Shown: piece after piece, positions 8,476-21,051 of the stretch
Position numbering within the stretch: position 1 is the first letter of the stretch
How the letters are laid out: every line of letters starts with the position of its first letter
Source: an uncultured Gammaproteobacteria bacterium
Lineage (GTDB): Bacteria; Pseudomonadota; Gammaproteobacteria; Pseudomonadales; Pseudohongiellaceae
Direction: 5' to 3'
Length of the DNA stretch: 64,000 bases
NCBI GenBank assembly: GCA_913060695.1
Contig: CAJXUA010000018.1
Coordinates: forward strand, 1 to 64,000
The notes under the pieces: model-generated
Databases searched by the model: none
What the model was told of the DNA's origin: nothing
What the model saw: only the letters and a program-made list of their open reading frames with translations
Translations under genes and position numbers: made by a program

Positions 8476-9609
8476 GTGGATTTTTCATACAGTGATGAGC
8501 AGCAAATGCTGCAAGACAGCGTGCAGAAGTTTGTGCACAGACATTATTCCTTCGACGATCGCAATGCGATCATCGATAGTGGCAGTGGCTACAGCGACGA
8601 GTGCTGGCAACTGTTTGCAGAGCTTGGCTGGCTGACCGTGCCTTTCAGCGAGGACGATGGCGGTTTCGGCGGCCTCGCTACTGACATGATGGTGTTGATG
8701 GAAGAATTCGGTAAGGCCATGGTCGTCGAGCCCTTTGTTCCAACCGCGGTACTCGGTGGTGGCCTTGTTGCCGCGCTGGGCAGCGAGCAACAGAAAGAGC
8801 AAAACCTTGGCCCGCTCATGGAGGGCAAGCTGCAGTTAGGTGCCGCGCTCTATGAGACCAACGGTCGCTATAATCTCGCCAGCGTAGGCACTACTGCCAA
8901 GCGCGATGGCGATCACTATGTGGTCAACGGCAGCAAGATCCTCGTACTCAATGGTGAGTCGGCGCAGCAATTACTGGTTAGTGTGCGCACGCAAGGCGCA
9001 GAGAGAGACGAGCAAGGCATCAGCGTAGTGCTGATCGATGCGGCAAGTTCGGGTGTTCATAAGAAAGCCTATACCACTGTCGATGGCCACCGTGCCGCGC
9101 AGATTAGTTTCACCGATGTTAGGGTGCCCGTCGCAAACTGTTTAGGCGCCGAGGGTGAGGCACTGAGCGCACTGCGCCGCGTTGTCGATCGCGCTACTTT
9201 ATGCGTAAGCGCCGAGGCCGTAGGCGCTTTGGATATGCTCCTGCAAAAGACTGTCGAATACAGCAAAACCCGTAAGCAATTCGGTACCGCTATCGGAACC
9301 TTCCAAGCGTTGCAGCATCGCATGGCCGACATGTTTATTGAGTGTCAGTTGGCACGCTCTATAGTGGTGATGGCGGCGATGAAGTTAGACAGCAATCTTC
9401 CTGACGCAGAGAAGGCGCGTGCCGTTTCTGCGGCGAAGAGCCGTGTGGGGCGAGCGATTCGCAAGGTTGGCCAAGAGGCGGTGCAATTGCACGGCGGCAT
9501 CGGCATCACCAACGAGCTAGATGTCGGCCATTTGTTCAAGCGCGTCACGGGTATCGAGACCTTGTTTGGCAATAGCGATTTCCATACAGCCCGTTTCGCT
9601 AGCCTGTAG
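8476..9609 (+). CDS. Acyl-CoA dehydrogenase family protein, small subunit type (PimD-like)
   Basis: A 377-residue ACAD-fold protein, more diverged than its upstream neighbour. The helical C-terminal core is clear (KTRKQFGTAIGTFQALQHR and QLHGGIGITNELDVGHLFKR). The terminal catalytic Glu motif is absent: the corresponding region reads GIETLFGNSDFH. Such proteins typically form alpha2-beta2 complexes with a partner that carries the catalytic base, as in the PimC/PimD pair and the actinobacterial steroid side-chain FadE pairs. Start is GTG 8476 with GGGA upstream. It is followed 11 bp later by the histidine phosphatase gene. Confidence 0.85.
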   Translation: MDFSYSDEQQMLQDSVQKFVHRHYSFDDRNAIIDSGSGYSDECWQLFAELGWLTVPFSEDDGGFGGLATDMMVLMEEFGKAMVVEPFVPTAVLGGGLVAALGSEQQKEQNLGPLMEGKLQLGAALYETNGRYNLASVGTTAKRDGDHYVVNGSKILVLNGESAQQLLVSVRTQGAERDEQGISVVLIDAASSGVHKKAYTTVDGHRAAQISFTDVRVPVANCLGAEGEALSALRRVVDRATLCVSAEAVGALDMLLQKTVEYSKTRKQFGTAIGTFQALQHRMADMFIECQLARSIVVMAAMKLDSNLPDAEKARAVSAAKSRVGRAIRKVGQEAVQLHGGIGITNELDVGHLFKRVTGIETLFGNSDFHTARFASL

Positions 9610-9620
9610 GATTATGCCGC

Positions 9621-10322
9621 GTGAGTGAATTAATTCTAGTACGCCATGGTCAGGCCTCATTCGGTGCCGAGTCTTACGATAAGTTGAGCCCGCTTGGCAT
9701 CGAGCAGGTGCAATTGCTGGCGCAGCATTGGCAGGGCAACGACGAGCAATTCGACCATGTCTACAGTGGTGACTTACTACGTCAGCGCGAGACCGCCGCA
9801 ATATTGCAGCCGCTAATGGTCGACTCCGCACAGACTCCCAATATCCACCCTGGCCTCAACGAGTACGATGGCACGCCCATTATCGACCTGTATCTGCGCG
9901 ACCATCACCAATCCGACACGCCAGTCCAGCTCCCCATTCTCGATCGTAAAGAATTCCAATTGATTTTCGAGGCGGCTACGTCCCGCTGGATCGAAGGTAG
10001 CCTGCAGCCTAGTGCCGACGATATCGATTTCGAGCCTTGGTTAGACTTCAAGGCGCGCGTACACAACACGATGGACGAATTGATGGCACGCCATGGCAAT
10101 GGCAGCCGCGTTCTTGTATCGACCTCTGGCGGCGTTATCGCTCTTGCGCTGCAAAGGGTATTAGGCCTGCCGGATGCGCAGGTCATTGCGGCCAATTGGA
10201 TGGTGAATAATAGCTCGGTAACGCGCATACGCTACGGCGGCGGGCGAGTGTCCTTATCTCTGTTTAATGGGCTCTCCCACTTGGAGAAACCGCAGCTGCG
10301 TGACAAGATTAGCTTTCGATAA
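9621..10322 (+). CDS. Histidine phosphatase family protein
   Basis: A 233-residue protein of the phosphoglycerate mutase-like superfamily. The phosphoacceptor motif LVRHGQASFG is at residues 6-15, a second Arg lies in SGDLLRQRETA, and the catalytic His is expected in STSGGVIALAL, where GG replaces the more usual GH. That substitution is notable and could lower classical mutase activity. GTG 9621 is 11 bp after the ACAD stop. In this operon a phosphatase next to a sugar-kinase-fold phosphotransferase hints at removal or recycling of a phosphoryl group, but the real substrate is unknown. Confidence 0.75.
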   Translation: MSELILVRHGQASFGAESYDKLSPLGIEQVQLLAQHWQGNDEQFDHVYSGDLLRQRETAAILQPLMVDSAQTPNIHPGLNEYDGTPIIDLYLRDHHQSDTPVQLPILDRKEFQLIFEAATSRWIEGSLQPSADDIDFEPWLDFKARVHNTMDELMARHGNGSRVLVSTSGGVIALALQRVLGLPDAQVIAANWMVNNSSVTRIRYGGGRVSLSLFNGLSHLEKPQLRDKISFR

Positions 10323-10340
10323 ACACGGGAAGATGTTTTG

Positions 10341-11417
10341 GTGAGTACACAGGCTCTATTAGATAAGGCGGGCGCGGTCCGCGCAGGCGAAGAGCTCGAC
10401 CTAGACGTGCTGCGAGATTACCTGCAACCGGTGCTCGGTGGCGACATATCGGCCTTGCAGGTGCAGCAGTTCCCCGGTGGCTTCTCCAATCTTACCTATC
10501 TTCTTAGCGTAGGCTCGCAAAAATGGGTGCTGCGGCGCCCACCCTTCGGCAGTAAAGTGAAGTCCGCCCACGACATGGGCCGCGAGTTCAAGATACTGAG
10601 TGCCTTGGGCGATGTCTTTCCCTACGCCCCAACTCCATTGCATTTCTGCCAGGACCACGATGTACTGGGCTGCGACTTCTATTTGATGTCCTGTATCGAA
10701 GGCGTGGTTATTCGTAAGGAATATCCTCCACAGATGGTGCTGACACCTGCGCAGGTGCGCGAGCAGTTCTTCACACTCTTCGATGTGTTGGGCGAGCTGC
10801 ATTCCGTTGATCTGAAAGCGGCCGGTTTAGAAAACTTCGGTAAGCCTGAGGGCTATGTTCGAAGGCAGGTAGAGGGCTGGAGCAAGCGTTATTATGATGC
10901 CCGCACACCCGATGCGCCGGACTTCGATAAGATTATTGAGTGGCTGCACGACAAGATGCCCGCCGAGAGTGGCATGGCACGCATCATCCACAATGATTAC
11001 AAGATGGACAATGTCATCTGGTCTGCCGACAACCCTTTGAAGATAATCGGGGTGTTGGATTGGGAGATGGCCACGGTAGGCGATCCGCTGATGGACCTCG
11101 GCTGCACACTGGGCTATTGGGCGGAAGCGGGCGACCCTGAGCATCACCGTCAGTTCAGAGCCATGCCTAGCGATGCGCCGGGCGCGCCAACGCGGGCCGA
11201 GATTGTGGAGCGCTTTGCGCAGCGCACCGGCCTGACCGTGGATCGCATCGACTTCTACTTCTGCTTCGGCATGTTCCGTTTGGCGGTCATCGGTCAGCAA
11301 ATTTACTATCGATATCACCAGGGCATTACCAAGGACCCGCGTTTCGCCGCCTTGATTCACAAGGCTCATAGTCTGCACAAGATGTGCGAGTCGGTGATCG
11401 AACGCTCTAGCCTTTAA
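10341..11417 (+). CDS. Phosphotransferase family protein, ACAD10/11 kinase-domain type
   Basis: A 358-residue APH-fold kinase. Family marks are the glycine-rich FPGGFSNLTYLL, the nucleotide Lys/Arg region WVLRRPPFGSKVKSAHDMGR, the catalytic loop IIHNDYKMDNVI and the metal-binding LDWEMATVGDP. The LRRPPFG...DMGRE segment is typical of the kinase domain found at the N-terminus of human ACAD10/11 and of bacterial LvaA-like proteins, which phosphorylate 4-hydroxyacyl-CoA so that the hydroxyl can be eliminated. Start: GTG 10341, with GGGAAGA about eight bases upstream; TTG 10338 is the alternative. It overlaps the convergent MATE gene by 11 bp. Confidence 0.8.
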   Translation: MSTQALLDKAGAVRAGEELDLDVLRDYLQPVLGGDISALQVQQFPGGFSNLTYLLSVGSQKWVLRRPPFGSKVKSAHDMGREFKILSALGDVFPYAPTPLHFCQDHDVLGCDFYLMSCIEGVVIRKEYPPQMVLTPAQVREQFFTLFDVLGELHSVDLKAAGLENFGKPEGYVRRQVEGWSKRYYDARTPDAPDFDKIIEWLHDKMPAESGMARIIHNDYKMDNVIWSADNPLKIIGVLDWEMATVGDPLMDLGCTLGYWAEAGDPEHHRQFRAMPSDAPGAPTRAEIVERFAQRTGLTVDRIDFYFCFGMFRLAVIGQQIYYRYHQGITKDPRFAALIHKAHSLHKMCESVIERSSL

Positions 11418-12813
11418 GCTTTTTCAACTGTCTCTTATGCTGCTTACGAGCACTGCGCTCGAAGGCACGCTTCCATTTTCCTTTCCTGAAGATATGCAGA
11501 TACATGCTGGACTTAATGATGTAGTCCGCGATCAACGCTGCATAAATCCAATAAACGCCCAGGCCCGCAAAATAGAATATAGCCGTCAATATGACCCGCC
11601 CGAAAATGATGCCCGAGAACATGATCTTGGCAGGGGAGCGTGTGTCGCCGGCGCCGCGCAGTGCGCCGCCCAGAGTGAACTCGATCGACATCATCGGCTG
11701 CACGATCGCCACCATAATGGTCAGCGCGACTAGGTGGTCGAGGATCACATCGCCGCTTATGAAGAAGCTGCCGATGGTGCGGGCATTGCTGCCGAGAATG
11801 ATGCCGATGGTGAGCATGATGCCGAAGGCGATACGCAGGTTGCGCCAAGTGGCGCGCTCGGCCTCCTCTGGCTGCTTAGCGCCGAGGTGCTGCCCCACCA
11901 TGGTGGCGGTGGCGATAGAGAAGCCCATGCCGATTACGATGGAGAGCGAGAGGATATTAACGCCGATGCCATAGGCAGTGAACGCCTCCGTGCCGAATAG
12001 CGATACCACCCACATGAAACTAATAATGGAGGTGTTGAATAGCGCCTGCTCGACACCCGCCGGGATGGCGATGCGCACAAGGTGTGAGAAGCGTTCGTGA
12101 CTAAAGAAGGGCTGGGAGCGCGGCTTGAGGATTAGGTGCTGACGTTGCCACATGAATAGGAATAGGGCGGCGGTGAGCAGATAGGAGATACCGGTAGCGA
12201 AGGCGGCGCCCTGCACTCCGAACTTTGGCAGCCCGAAGGCGCCGTACACTAGGGAATAGGCCAGTGCAACGTTGACCACATTGCCTAAAGCCACAACCCA
12301 CACCGGTGTTAAGGCGTCTCCGGCAGCACGAAGGCCAGCCCCGAGCACTGCGAGGAAGGCGAAGAAGACGTTGAAGTAGATCAGTATCTTCAAATATTGG
12401 CCGGCCTCGACGAGTAGTTCGCCCTCGAGGCCGAAGATGCCGACGAGAGGTTCGGCGACAAATTGGATGACGACACACAATAATAATGAGGCTATCACAG
12501 CGATCATCATGGATAGCTTCACCACGCGATCGGCTTCCTCGTGATTCTTAGCGCCCCAGGCGTAGGCGACCATCGCCGTAGTGCCCACGGTGATGGAGAA
12601 GAGGATAAGTTGAATCGCCATATAGATGCGGTCGGCGGCCAATACTGCTGCAACCGCGCCGTCACCTAGGCTCGCGACTATTTTGATCGCGGCTAGATGC
12701 ACCATCGAGAGCAGCAGATTGCCCACGATCGTCGGCGCGGCAAGGCGCATCAGGCTAAGGCGCAGTGGGGCAGTCGGCTCTGCAGCTAGTTCTGTAGGGC
12801 GGTCATCGGACAT
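11407..12813 (-). CDS. MATE family efflux transporter
   Basis: A 468-residue inner-membrane exporter with 12 hydrophobic segments in two similar halves, the layout of the multidrug and toxic compound extrusion family (NorM/DinF-like). The first helix carries PTIVGNLLLSMVHLAAI and a basic C-terminal tail (KRAFERSARKQHKRQLKKLKG) ends the protein. A frame starting with TTG 12816 adds one residue. I take ATG 12813, with GGAAG seven bases upstream. The gene is single and convergent with the kinase gene. The exported compound is unknown. Confidence 0.88.
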   Translation of the reverse strand: MSDDRPTELAAEPTAPLRLSLMRLAAPTIVGNLLLSMVHLAAIKIVASLGDGAVAAVLAADRIYMAIQLILFSITVGTTAMVAYAWGAKNHEEADRVVKLSMMIAVIASLLLCVVIQFVAEPLVGIFGLEGELLVEAGQYLKILIYFNVFFAFLAVLGAGLRAAGDALTPVWVVALGNVVNVALAYSLVYGAFGLPKFGVQGAAFATGISYLLTAALFLFMWQRQHLILKPRSQPFFSHERFSHLVRIAIPAGVEQALFNTSIISFMWVVSLFGTEAFTAYGIGVNILSLSIVIGMGFSIATATMVGQHLGAKQPEEAERATWRNLRIAFGIMLTIGIILGSNARTIGSFFISGDVILDHLVALTIMVAIVQPMMSIEFTLGGALRGAGDTRSPAKIMFSGIIFGRVILTAIFYFAGLGVYWIYAALIADYIIKSSMYLHIFRKGKWKRAFERSARKQHKRQLKKLKG

Positions 12814-12840
12814 CAATTGCTTCCGATCCGAGGCGGATCA

Positions 12841-13089
12841 ATGAATGGAATTGCCATAAAAAAGGTTCTGCTGTTTAGCGAACGAGGGTTTGTTCGCTCG
12901 CCGCGCGAAAAGCGCCGCAAGAATACGCCTGTGACGGCACGCTGGCAATTCATGATCACCGACCTGTTAGCGCAGCACTACCTTGACCCACCGTGGGAGA
13001 TAACGTATTTTCAGGCACCTGAACGCAGCCCTCCGGCAGTGATTATGCCTCGAAACGATCGGGCATCTCCCGTTTACCTGACACTATAA
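12841..13089 (+). CDS. Possible small protein of 82 residues
   Basis: An open frame starting at ATG 12841 behind GAGGCGG and ending 12 bp before the next gene. The predicted protein is basic in its first third (SPREKRRK), Pro-rich at the end, and has no recognised domain. It also contains a small inverted repeat in the DNA (AGCGAAC at 12877-12883, GTTCGCT at 12892-12898). The position suits a first gene of the operon with 13102 and 13742, but the stretch could equally be that operon's promoter and 5' leader. Coding status is uncertain. Confidence 0.3.
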   Translation: MNGIAIKKVLLFSERGFVRSPREKRRKNTPVTARWQFMITDLLAQHYLDPPWEITYFQAPERSPPAVIMPRNDRASPVYLTL

Positions 13090-13101
13090 GAAGAACTCAA
13101 C

Positions 13102-13752
13102 GTGACCGAATCTAGCAAGAATAGCTTAATGCAAAACGTGATTGTCTGTGCCGCTTTCCTCAACGGCTTCGTCATCATGACAATCGAACTGCTAGGTGGC
13201 CGCGTGCTGTCTCCCTATTTCGGCACCAGCGTGTATGTATGGGGCAGCATCATTACGATCTTCATGCTCTCCCTATCCCTAGGCTATCTGTGGGGCGGGC
13301 GCCTTTCCTCGCGTAATCCAAGCCATGGTATGTTCGCTGCTTTCTTCGGACTTTCGGCGCTACTTTCCTTGCCGATCATCTTCTTCGCGGAATGGACGAT
13401 GACACAAGTGTTCTTGCTAGTAGAGGATCCTCGCTATGGCTCCTTGATTGCTGCGACTCTATTGTATTTCCTTCCTATCTGCTTCATGGGCATGGTGTCG
13501 CCTTATTCGATCCGTTTGCTGGTCAGCTCCGAGGAGCACAGCGGACGCATGGCGGGCTTGCTGTATTTCGTCTCGACCCTCGGCAGTGCCCTTGGTACTC
13601 TACTGACATCGTTCTATTTCGTCCTTTGGTTTGAAATCGACACTATTATGTGGGGCTCTGTCGCTGTCCTATTGCTGTGCGGCGCGGCCATCTTGATCAT
13701 TCATAAGCTACCGGTTCGGGAAGCGACGGGAGTTCATCGTTATGAAAACTGA
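13102..13752 (+). CDS. Membrane half of a fused-type spermidine-synthase-like protein
   Basis: A 216-residue protein with about six membrane helices. It matches the N-terminal membrane region of the large 'fused MFS/spermidine synthase' proteins: the first helix region has TIELLGGRVLSPYFGTSVYVWGS split over residues 27-49, followed by SLSLGYLWGG. Here the membrane part ends and the catalytic part is a separate gene whose ATG (13742) lies 11 bp before this stop, so the two are translationally coupled. GTG 13102 starts the gene after AAGAA. The split arrangement suggests that the two proteins act together at the membrane. Confidence 0.75.
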   Translation: MTESSKNSLMQNVIVCAAFLNGFVIMTIELLGGRVLSPYFGTSVYVWGSIITIFMLSLSLGYLWGGRLSSRNPSHGMFAAFFGLSALLSLPIIFFAEWTMTQVFLLVEDPRYGSLIAATLLYFLPICFMGMVSPYSIRLLVSSEEHSGRMAGLLYFVSTLGSALGTLLTSFYFVLWFEIDTIMWGSVAVLLLCGAAILIIHKLPVREATGVHRYEN

Positions 13753-14668
13753 AAAGACTTTGCATCGTAATATCAATCCTTGGCGCCAGGGTTTGCTGTT
13801 TAGCTTATTGGCTCTAGCCTCCCTGTTCACTGGCTTGGTCACTGCCGAGACACTCCATGAGGAGCGCTCTGTATACCGCAATATTTTCGTGACAGAGGTG
13901 GACGGGCGTCGCTGCCTGCTCTTCAACGCGGTGCGTGGAGAGCGCAATCAAACCTGCATGAATATGCGTAACCCGAAGGAGTTTGTCTTTCATTATGCGC
14001 GCATGACCATGGCGGGGCTGTTGGTTAATCCTGACCCTAAGAACATCCTCATCGCGGGGCTCGGCGGCGGCACGCTGCCTTCGGCGCTGCACGAGCTCTA
14101 CCCCAATGCCAAGATCGAGATTATCGAGATCGACCAAGCCGTGGTCAATGTGGCGAAGAATTTCTTCAATTTCCAAGAGAGTGCGAATGTTGAGACCCAT
14201 GTAGTAGATGCGAGGGTTTTCATCAAACGGGCAGGCCTTACGGGGCGCAAATTCGACTTCATCGTATTGGATGCCTTCACTGGCGAGTATATCCCCGAGC
14301 ACATGCTGACGCAGGAGTTCCTCGAGGAAGTTAAGCAAGTACTGACTCCCGATGGAGTGCTGATCTCTAACACGTTCTCAACCAGTCAGCTATACGCCCA
14401 CGAGTCGGAGACCTATAGGGCAGTGTTCGGTGACTTCTTCAACTTGAAGATGAGTGGCTCGGGTAATCGGGTGATCATCGCGCAGCAGAAGGAATTGCCA
14501 AGCCTCGGTACGCTCAAGGCTAATGCGCAGCCATTGCATGAAACCCTTAAGCCTTACGGGGTCGAGATACTCGAGTTTCCGGGTCGAATGGGCACGCGCC
14601 CGGATTGGGATCAGACCAAGCGTGTGCTTACCGATCAGTTCTCGCCTGCTAATCTATTGGGCCGTTAG
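13742..14668 (+). CDS. Spermidine-synthase-like protein (aminopropyltransferase/methyltransferase fold)
   Basis: A 308-residue Rossmann-fold protein with one hydrophobic N-terminal segment (GLLFSLLALASLFTGLVTA). The nucleotide-site motif ILIAGLGGGTLPSAL, the acidic IIEIDQAVV at the end of strand 2, VVDARVFI, and FIVLDAFTGEYIPEHM correspond to the SpeE core. The D-x-F-x-G-E-x-I-P version is typical of the membrane-linked family rather than of true polyamine synthases. The gene overlaps the preceding membrane gene by 11 bp. Substrate unknown; polyamine synthesis should not be assumed. Confidence 0.8.
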   Translation: MKTEKTLHRNINPWRQGLLFSLLALASLFTGLVTAETLHEERSVYRNIFVTEVDGRRCLLFNAVRGERNQTCMNMRNPKEFVFHYARMTMAGLLVNPDPKNILIAGLGGGTLPSALHELYPNAKIEIIEIDQAVVNVAKNFFNFQESANVETHVVDARVFIKRAGLTGRKFDFIVLDAFTGEYIPEHMLTQEFLEEVKQVLTPDGVLISNTFSTSQLYAHESETYRAVFGDFFNLKMSGSGNRVIIAQQKELPSLGTLKANAQPLHETLKPYGVEILEFPGRMGTRPDWDQTKRVLTDQFSPANLLGR

Positions 14669-15372
14669 TGCATGGGCTCCATGCGGAACAGATAGAAATA
14701 GCACAGACATGCCGACATCCAACTAATGTAGAGCGTCCATAAGTCATGGGAGATGAAATGGGCGCCGCGCAGCTGTTGAGCCACGCCGAAGATAAGGCCT
14801 AGCGTTAACACTCCTCCTAGTACTTTGAAGCGCCATTGCGGCCTAAAGTGCCGCGCAAGAAAGAATAAACCCAGCCAGCAGTAAGCGCCACTGGCATGGC
14901 CAGCGGGGAAGCAAGCCCCCGGGCTCTGCCCCTCGAGGCGTGGATCGAACAAGCTTATAAAGGTCTTCTCTCCTCCATAACGCGCCAAGTCCCAAGGGCA
15001 ATCTAGCGCGCTGTACTCCTTCATCAGGTTCACTATCGCCACCGTAATCAGGGCAGACACCAGTACGTAGTAAAGACCCTTGCGATAGGGGCGCACGGAT
15101 TGCTTAAAGTGACTCAGAGCGATGGCGCTGAGCAGTGCCAGTAGTAGGGCGGCCACAAGATTGCGGCCTTGGTCATGTATAAGCTGGTTCGTGAGCCAGG
15201 CATCCCGCATTTGCCATTGACTGCCTTGTAGGCGAAACACTAAGTCGCCGAGCAGAAGGTCGCCCCCGCCTACAATTAAAACAACATTGCCTAACAGGAA
15301 TGCGGCAGTAGGAAGAAGAATGAAGAGTCGAAAATCACGTGTCATGCAGATAGGGCTCGCGTTCGGGTGCAT
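14665..15372 (-). CDS. PAP2-family membrane phosphatase
   Basis: A 235-residue inner-membrane protein with about six helices. The phosphatase signatures are present in diverged form: a Lys-rich first motif (VNLMKEYSALDCPWDL), the central PAGHASGAY, and a last motif RGAHFISHDLW with the catalytic His and Asp. Relatives act on undecaprenyl, lipid A or phosphatidyl phosphates from the periplasmic side. It is divergent from eptA, and a PmrA box lies in the 108-bp space between them, so a role in lipid A or phosphoethanolamine-related lipid remodelling is likely. The start is ATG 15372; ATG 15345 is possible. Confidence 0.8.
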   Translation of the reverse strand: MHPNASPICMTRDFRLFILLPTAAFLLGNVVLIVGGGDLLLGDLVFRLQGSQWQMRDAWLTNQLIHDQGRNLVAALLLALLSAIALSHFKQSVRPYRKGLYYVLVSALITVAIVNLMKEYSALDCPWDLARYGGEKTFISLFDPRLEGQSPGACFPAGHASGAYCWLGLFFLARHFRPQWRFKVLGGVLTLGLIFGVAQQLRGAHFISHDLWTLYISWMSACLCYFYLFRMEPMH

Positions 15373-15404
15373 TGCTAAATAAAGGTGGAGAGTAAAGCCT
15401 GTAG

Positions 15405-15421
15405 CTTAAGTCTGTCTTAAG
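15405..15421 (+). promoter_or_regulatory. PmrA/BasR box between PAP2 and eptA genes
   Basis: CTTAAG (15405-15410) is repeated as CTTAAG (15416-15421) after exactly five bases, a perfect fit to the enterobacterial PmrA consensus YTTAAK-N5-YTTAAK. The box ends 59 bp before the eptA ATG and is 33 bp from the start of the divergent phosphatase gene, so a PmrA-like response regulator could control both. PmrA orthologues are not in the window, so the regulator itself is inferred. Confidence 0.75.
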
Positions 15422-15480
15422 ACTTGCTGGGCAAACTAGGTAGCGTAATTCCTATTGGTGACTATTAAGAGAGATTACCC

Positions 15481-19557
<4,077 letters not shown>

Positions 19558-19632
19558 GATTTACTCCTTTGATTAATTCGGTTACATCTCCAGTGTATCA
19601 CTATGACGAGCCAGGATTGTGATTAAACGTGC

Positions 19633-21051
19633 TTATAAATAGGGCGAAAAAAGCCACGCAAAAGAGTCACGTAAGCGCTCCGGAAGCGAGCGGTTGGCGA
19701 TCTCCTCCTTGGTGACCTGCGTGGCGTTGGCGCGCCTGCTTAGGAAATATTCACTCAATTGCTGGTTGGTCTCTCGGCTGAATAACTCCACCCCCAGCTC
19801 GTAGTTCAGGCGTAGACTGCGGGGGTCCATGTTGGCCGAGCCAATCAGGCTGTACTGCTCGTCTATCAATAGAATTTTCGAATGAATGAAGGGGGATTTC
19901 TGGTAAGCGACATACAAATCAGTTTCGAGAATTATGCGCAAGATATTGCGCGAGGCCCAGTGCGCCGGCTTGATGTTGTTCTCCCCCGGTAGAAGGATTT
20001 GCACATCTACTCCACGCAGGTGCGCGGCGATCAGGGCGCCAATAAGGTCTTGGGTGGGGAGGAAATAAGGCGTCATGATCCAGACACGCTTGCGTGCGGA
20101 GCTGATAACGCCAAGCATCAAATCATTAAGCCTGTCTAAGGACTTATTGGGGCCATCTAGCACGAGCCTAGTCCACACCGGAGACTCGCGTTTGTTGGGA
20201 TTGCGGTGCTTGTATGGATGCAGATTGCGGGTGCCTTTGCAGTAGTGCCAGTCGCGACGGAAAGCCCATTCCAGTTCGTCCACTACGCGGCCACGTAGGC
20301 GGAAGTGTATATCCATAACGCGGTGTGCATTGTCCTGCCGCAACGCTAAATGCCGGTCTCCAATATTGGCGCCACCGGTGAAGGCGTAGCGGTTATCGAC
20401 GATCAACATCTTGCGGTGACTACGTAGGTTCAGGTTTAAAGAAGGCGGCAGTAGGGTGATGGGGTTGAAGCGAGTGAACTCGATCTGATGCTGTCTTAAT
20501 AGTGTGCCGATGCGGCGCAGGCTCATCCACTCGCCCATGCCATCAACGATGACTTTGACTTCTAGTCCGCGGTTCTTGGCAGCCACCAGGGCTTCAATGA
20601 ATTGCTGGCCAGTCTCGTCGCGATCGAAGATATAGGTGCAAAGCAGCACATGGTGTTCGGCATTCGCGATTGCCTCCAGCATTGTGGGGTAGATCTCCTC
20701 GCCATTTTGCAGCACCAGCACCTCGTCACAGGAGCTTAAGCCTTTTTTAACGACGTTCTCGCCGACCATTGATAGTGGGCGGAAATCCGTACCTGCTGGC
20801 TCTGTTATCGTGTCGGTCGAGTCTTTGCCCAACTTGGTGATGTAGTGCCGGCGCGCCGCAGAGTTTACTCGGTTGATGCCGAAGATAAGATACAAAATTG
20901 GCCCGGCTAGGGGCAGGATAATACACAGAGCGATCCAACCAAACGCTCCGCGGGAGTCGGCCTTATTGAGCAGGGCGTGACCTGAGGCGAGCACCGCCAT
21001 CATGATGTGGATGGGTGGAATAAACCACAGTAGGTTCTGTTCCCAGTTCAT
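19633..21051 (-). CDS. cls: Cardiolipin synthase (phospholipase D family)
   Basis: A 472-residue membrane enzyme that joins two phosphatidylglycerols into cardiolipin. Two N-terminal membrane helices form the PLDc_N region (AFGWIALCIILPLAGPILYL). Two HKD motifs follow: HRKMLIVDNRYAFTGGANIG and HSKILLIDEQYSLIGSANMD. Length and topology fit ClsA rather than the soluble ClsB. The frame runs on to 21120, but ATG 21051 overlaps the stop of the upstream exonuclease-fold gene as ATGA, so translation is coupled and the start is set there. Confidence 0.9.
   Translation of the reverse strand: MNWEQNLLWFIPPIHIMMAVLASGHALLNKADSRGAFGWIALCIILPLAGPILYLIFGINRVNSAARRHYITKLGKDSTDTITEPAGTDFRPLSMVGENVVKKGLSSCDEVLVLQNGEEIYPTMLEAIANAEHHVLLCTYIFDRDETGQQFIEALVAAKNRGLEVKVIVDGMGEWMSLRRIGTLLRQHQIEFTRFNPITLLPPSLNLNLRSHRKMLIVDNRYAFTGGANIGDRHLALRQDNAHRVMDIHFRLRGRVVDELEWAFRRDWHYCKGTRNLHPYKHRNPNKRESPVWTRLVLDGPNKSLDRLNDLMLGVISSARKRVWIMTPYFLPTQDLIGALIAAHLRGVDVQILLPGENNIKPAHWASRNILRIILETDLYVAYQKSPFIHSKILLIDEQYSLIGSANMDPRSLRLNYELGVELFSRETNQQLSEYFLSRRANATQVTKEEIANRSLPERLRDSFAWLFSPYL

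Noticed and set aside
11513-12478. Overlapping antisense and alternative-frame ORFs in the MATE gene
   Set aside because: They are Arg- and His-rich shadows of a clear membrane protein gene.
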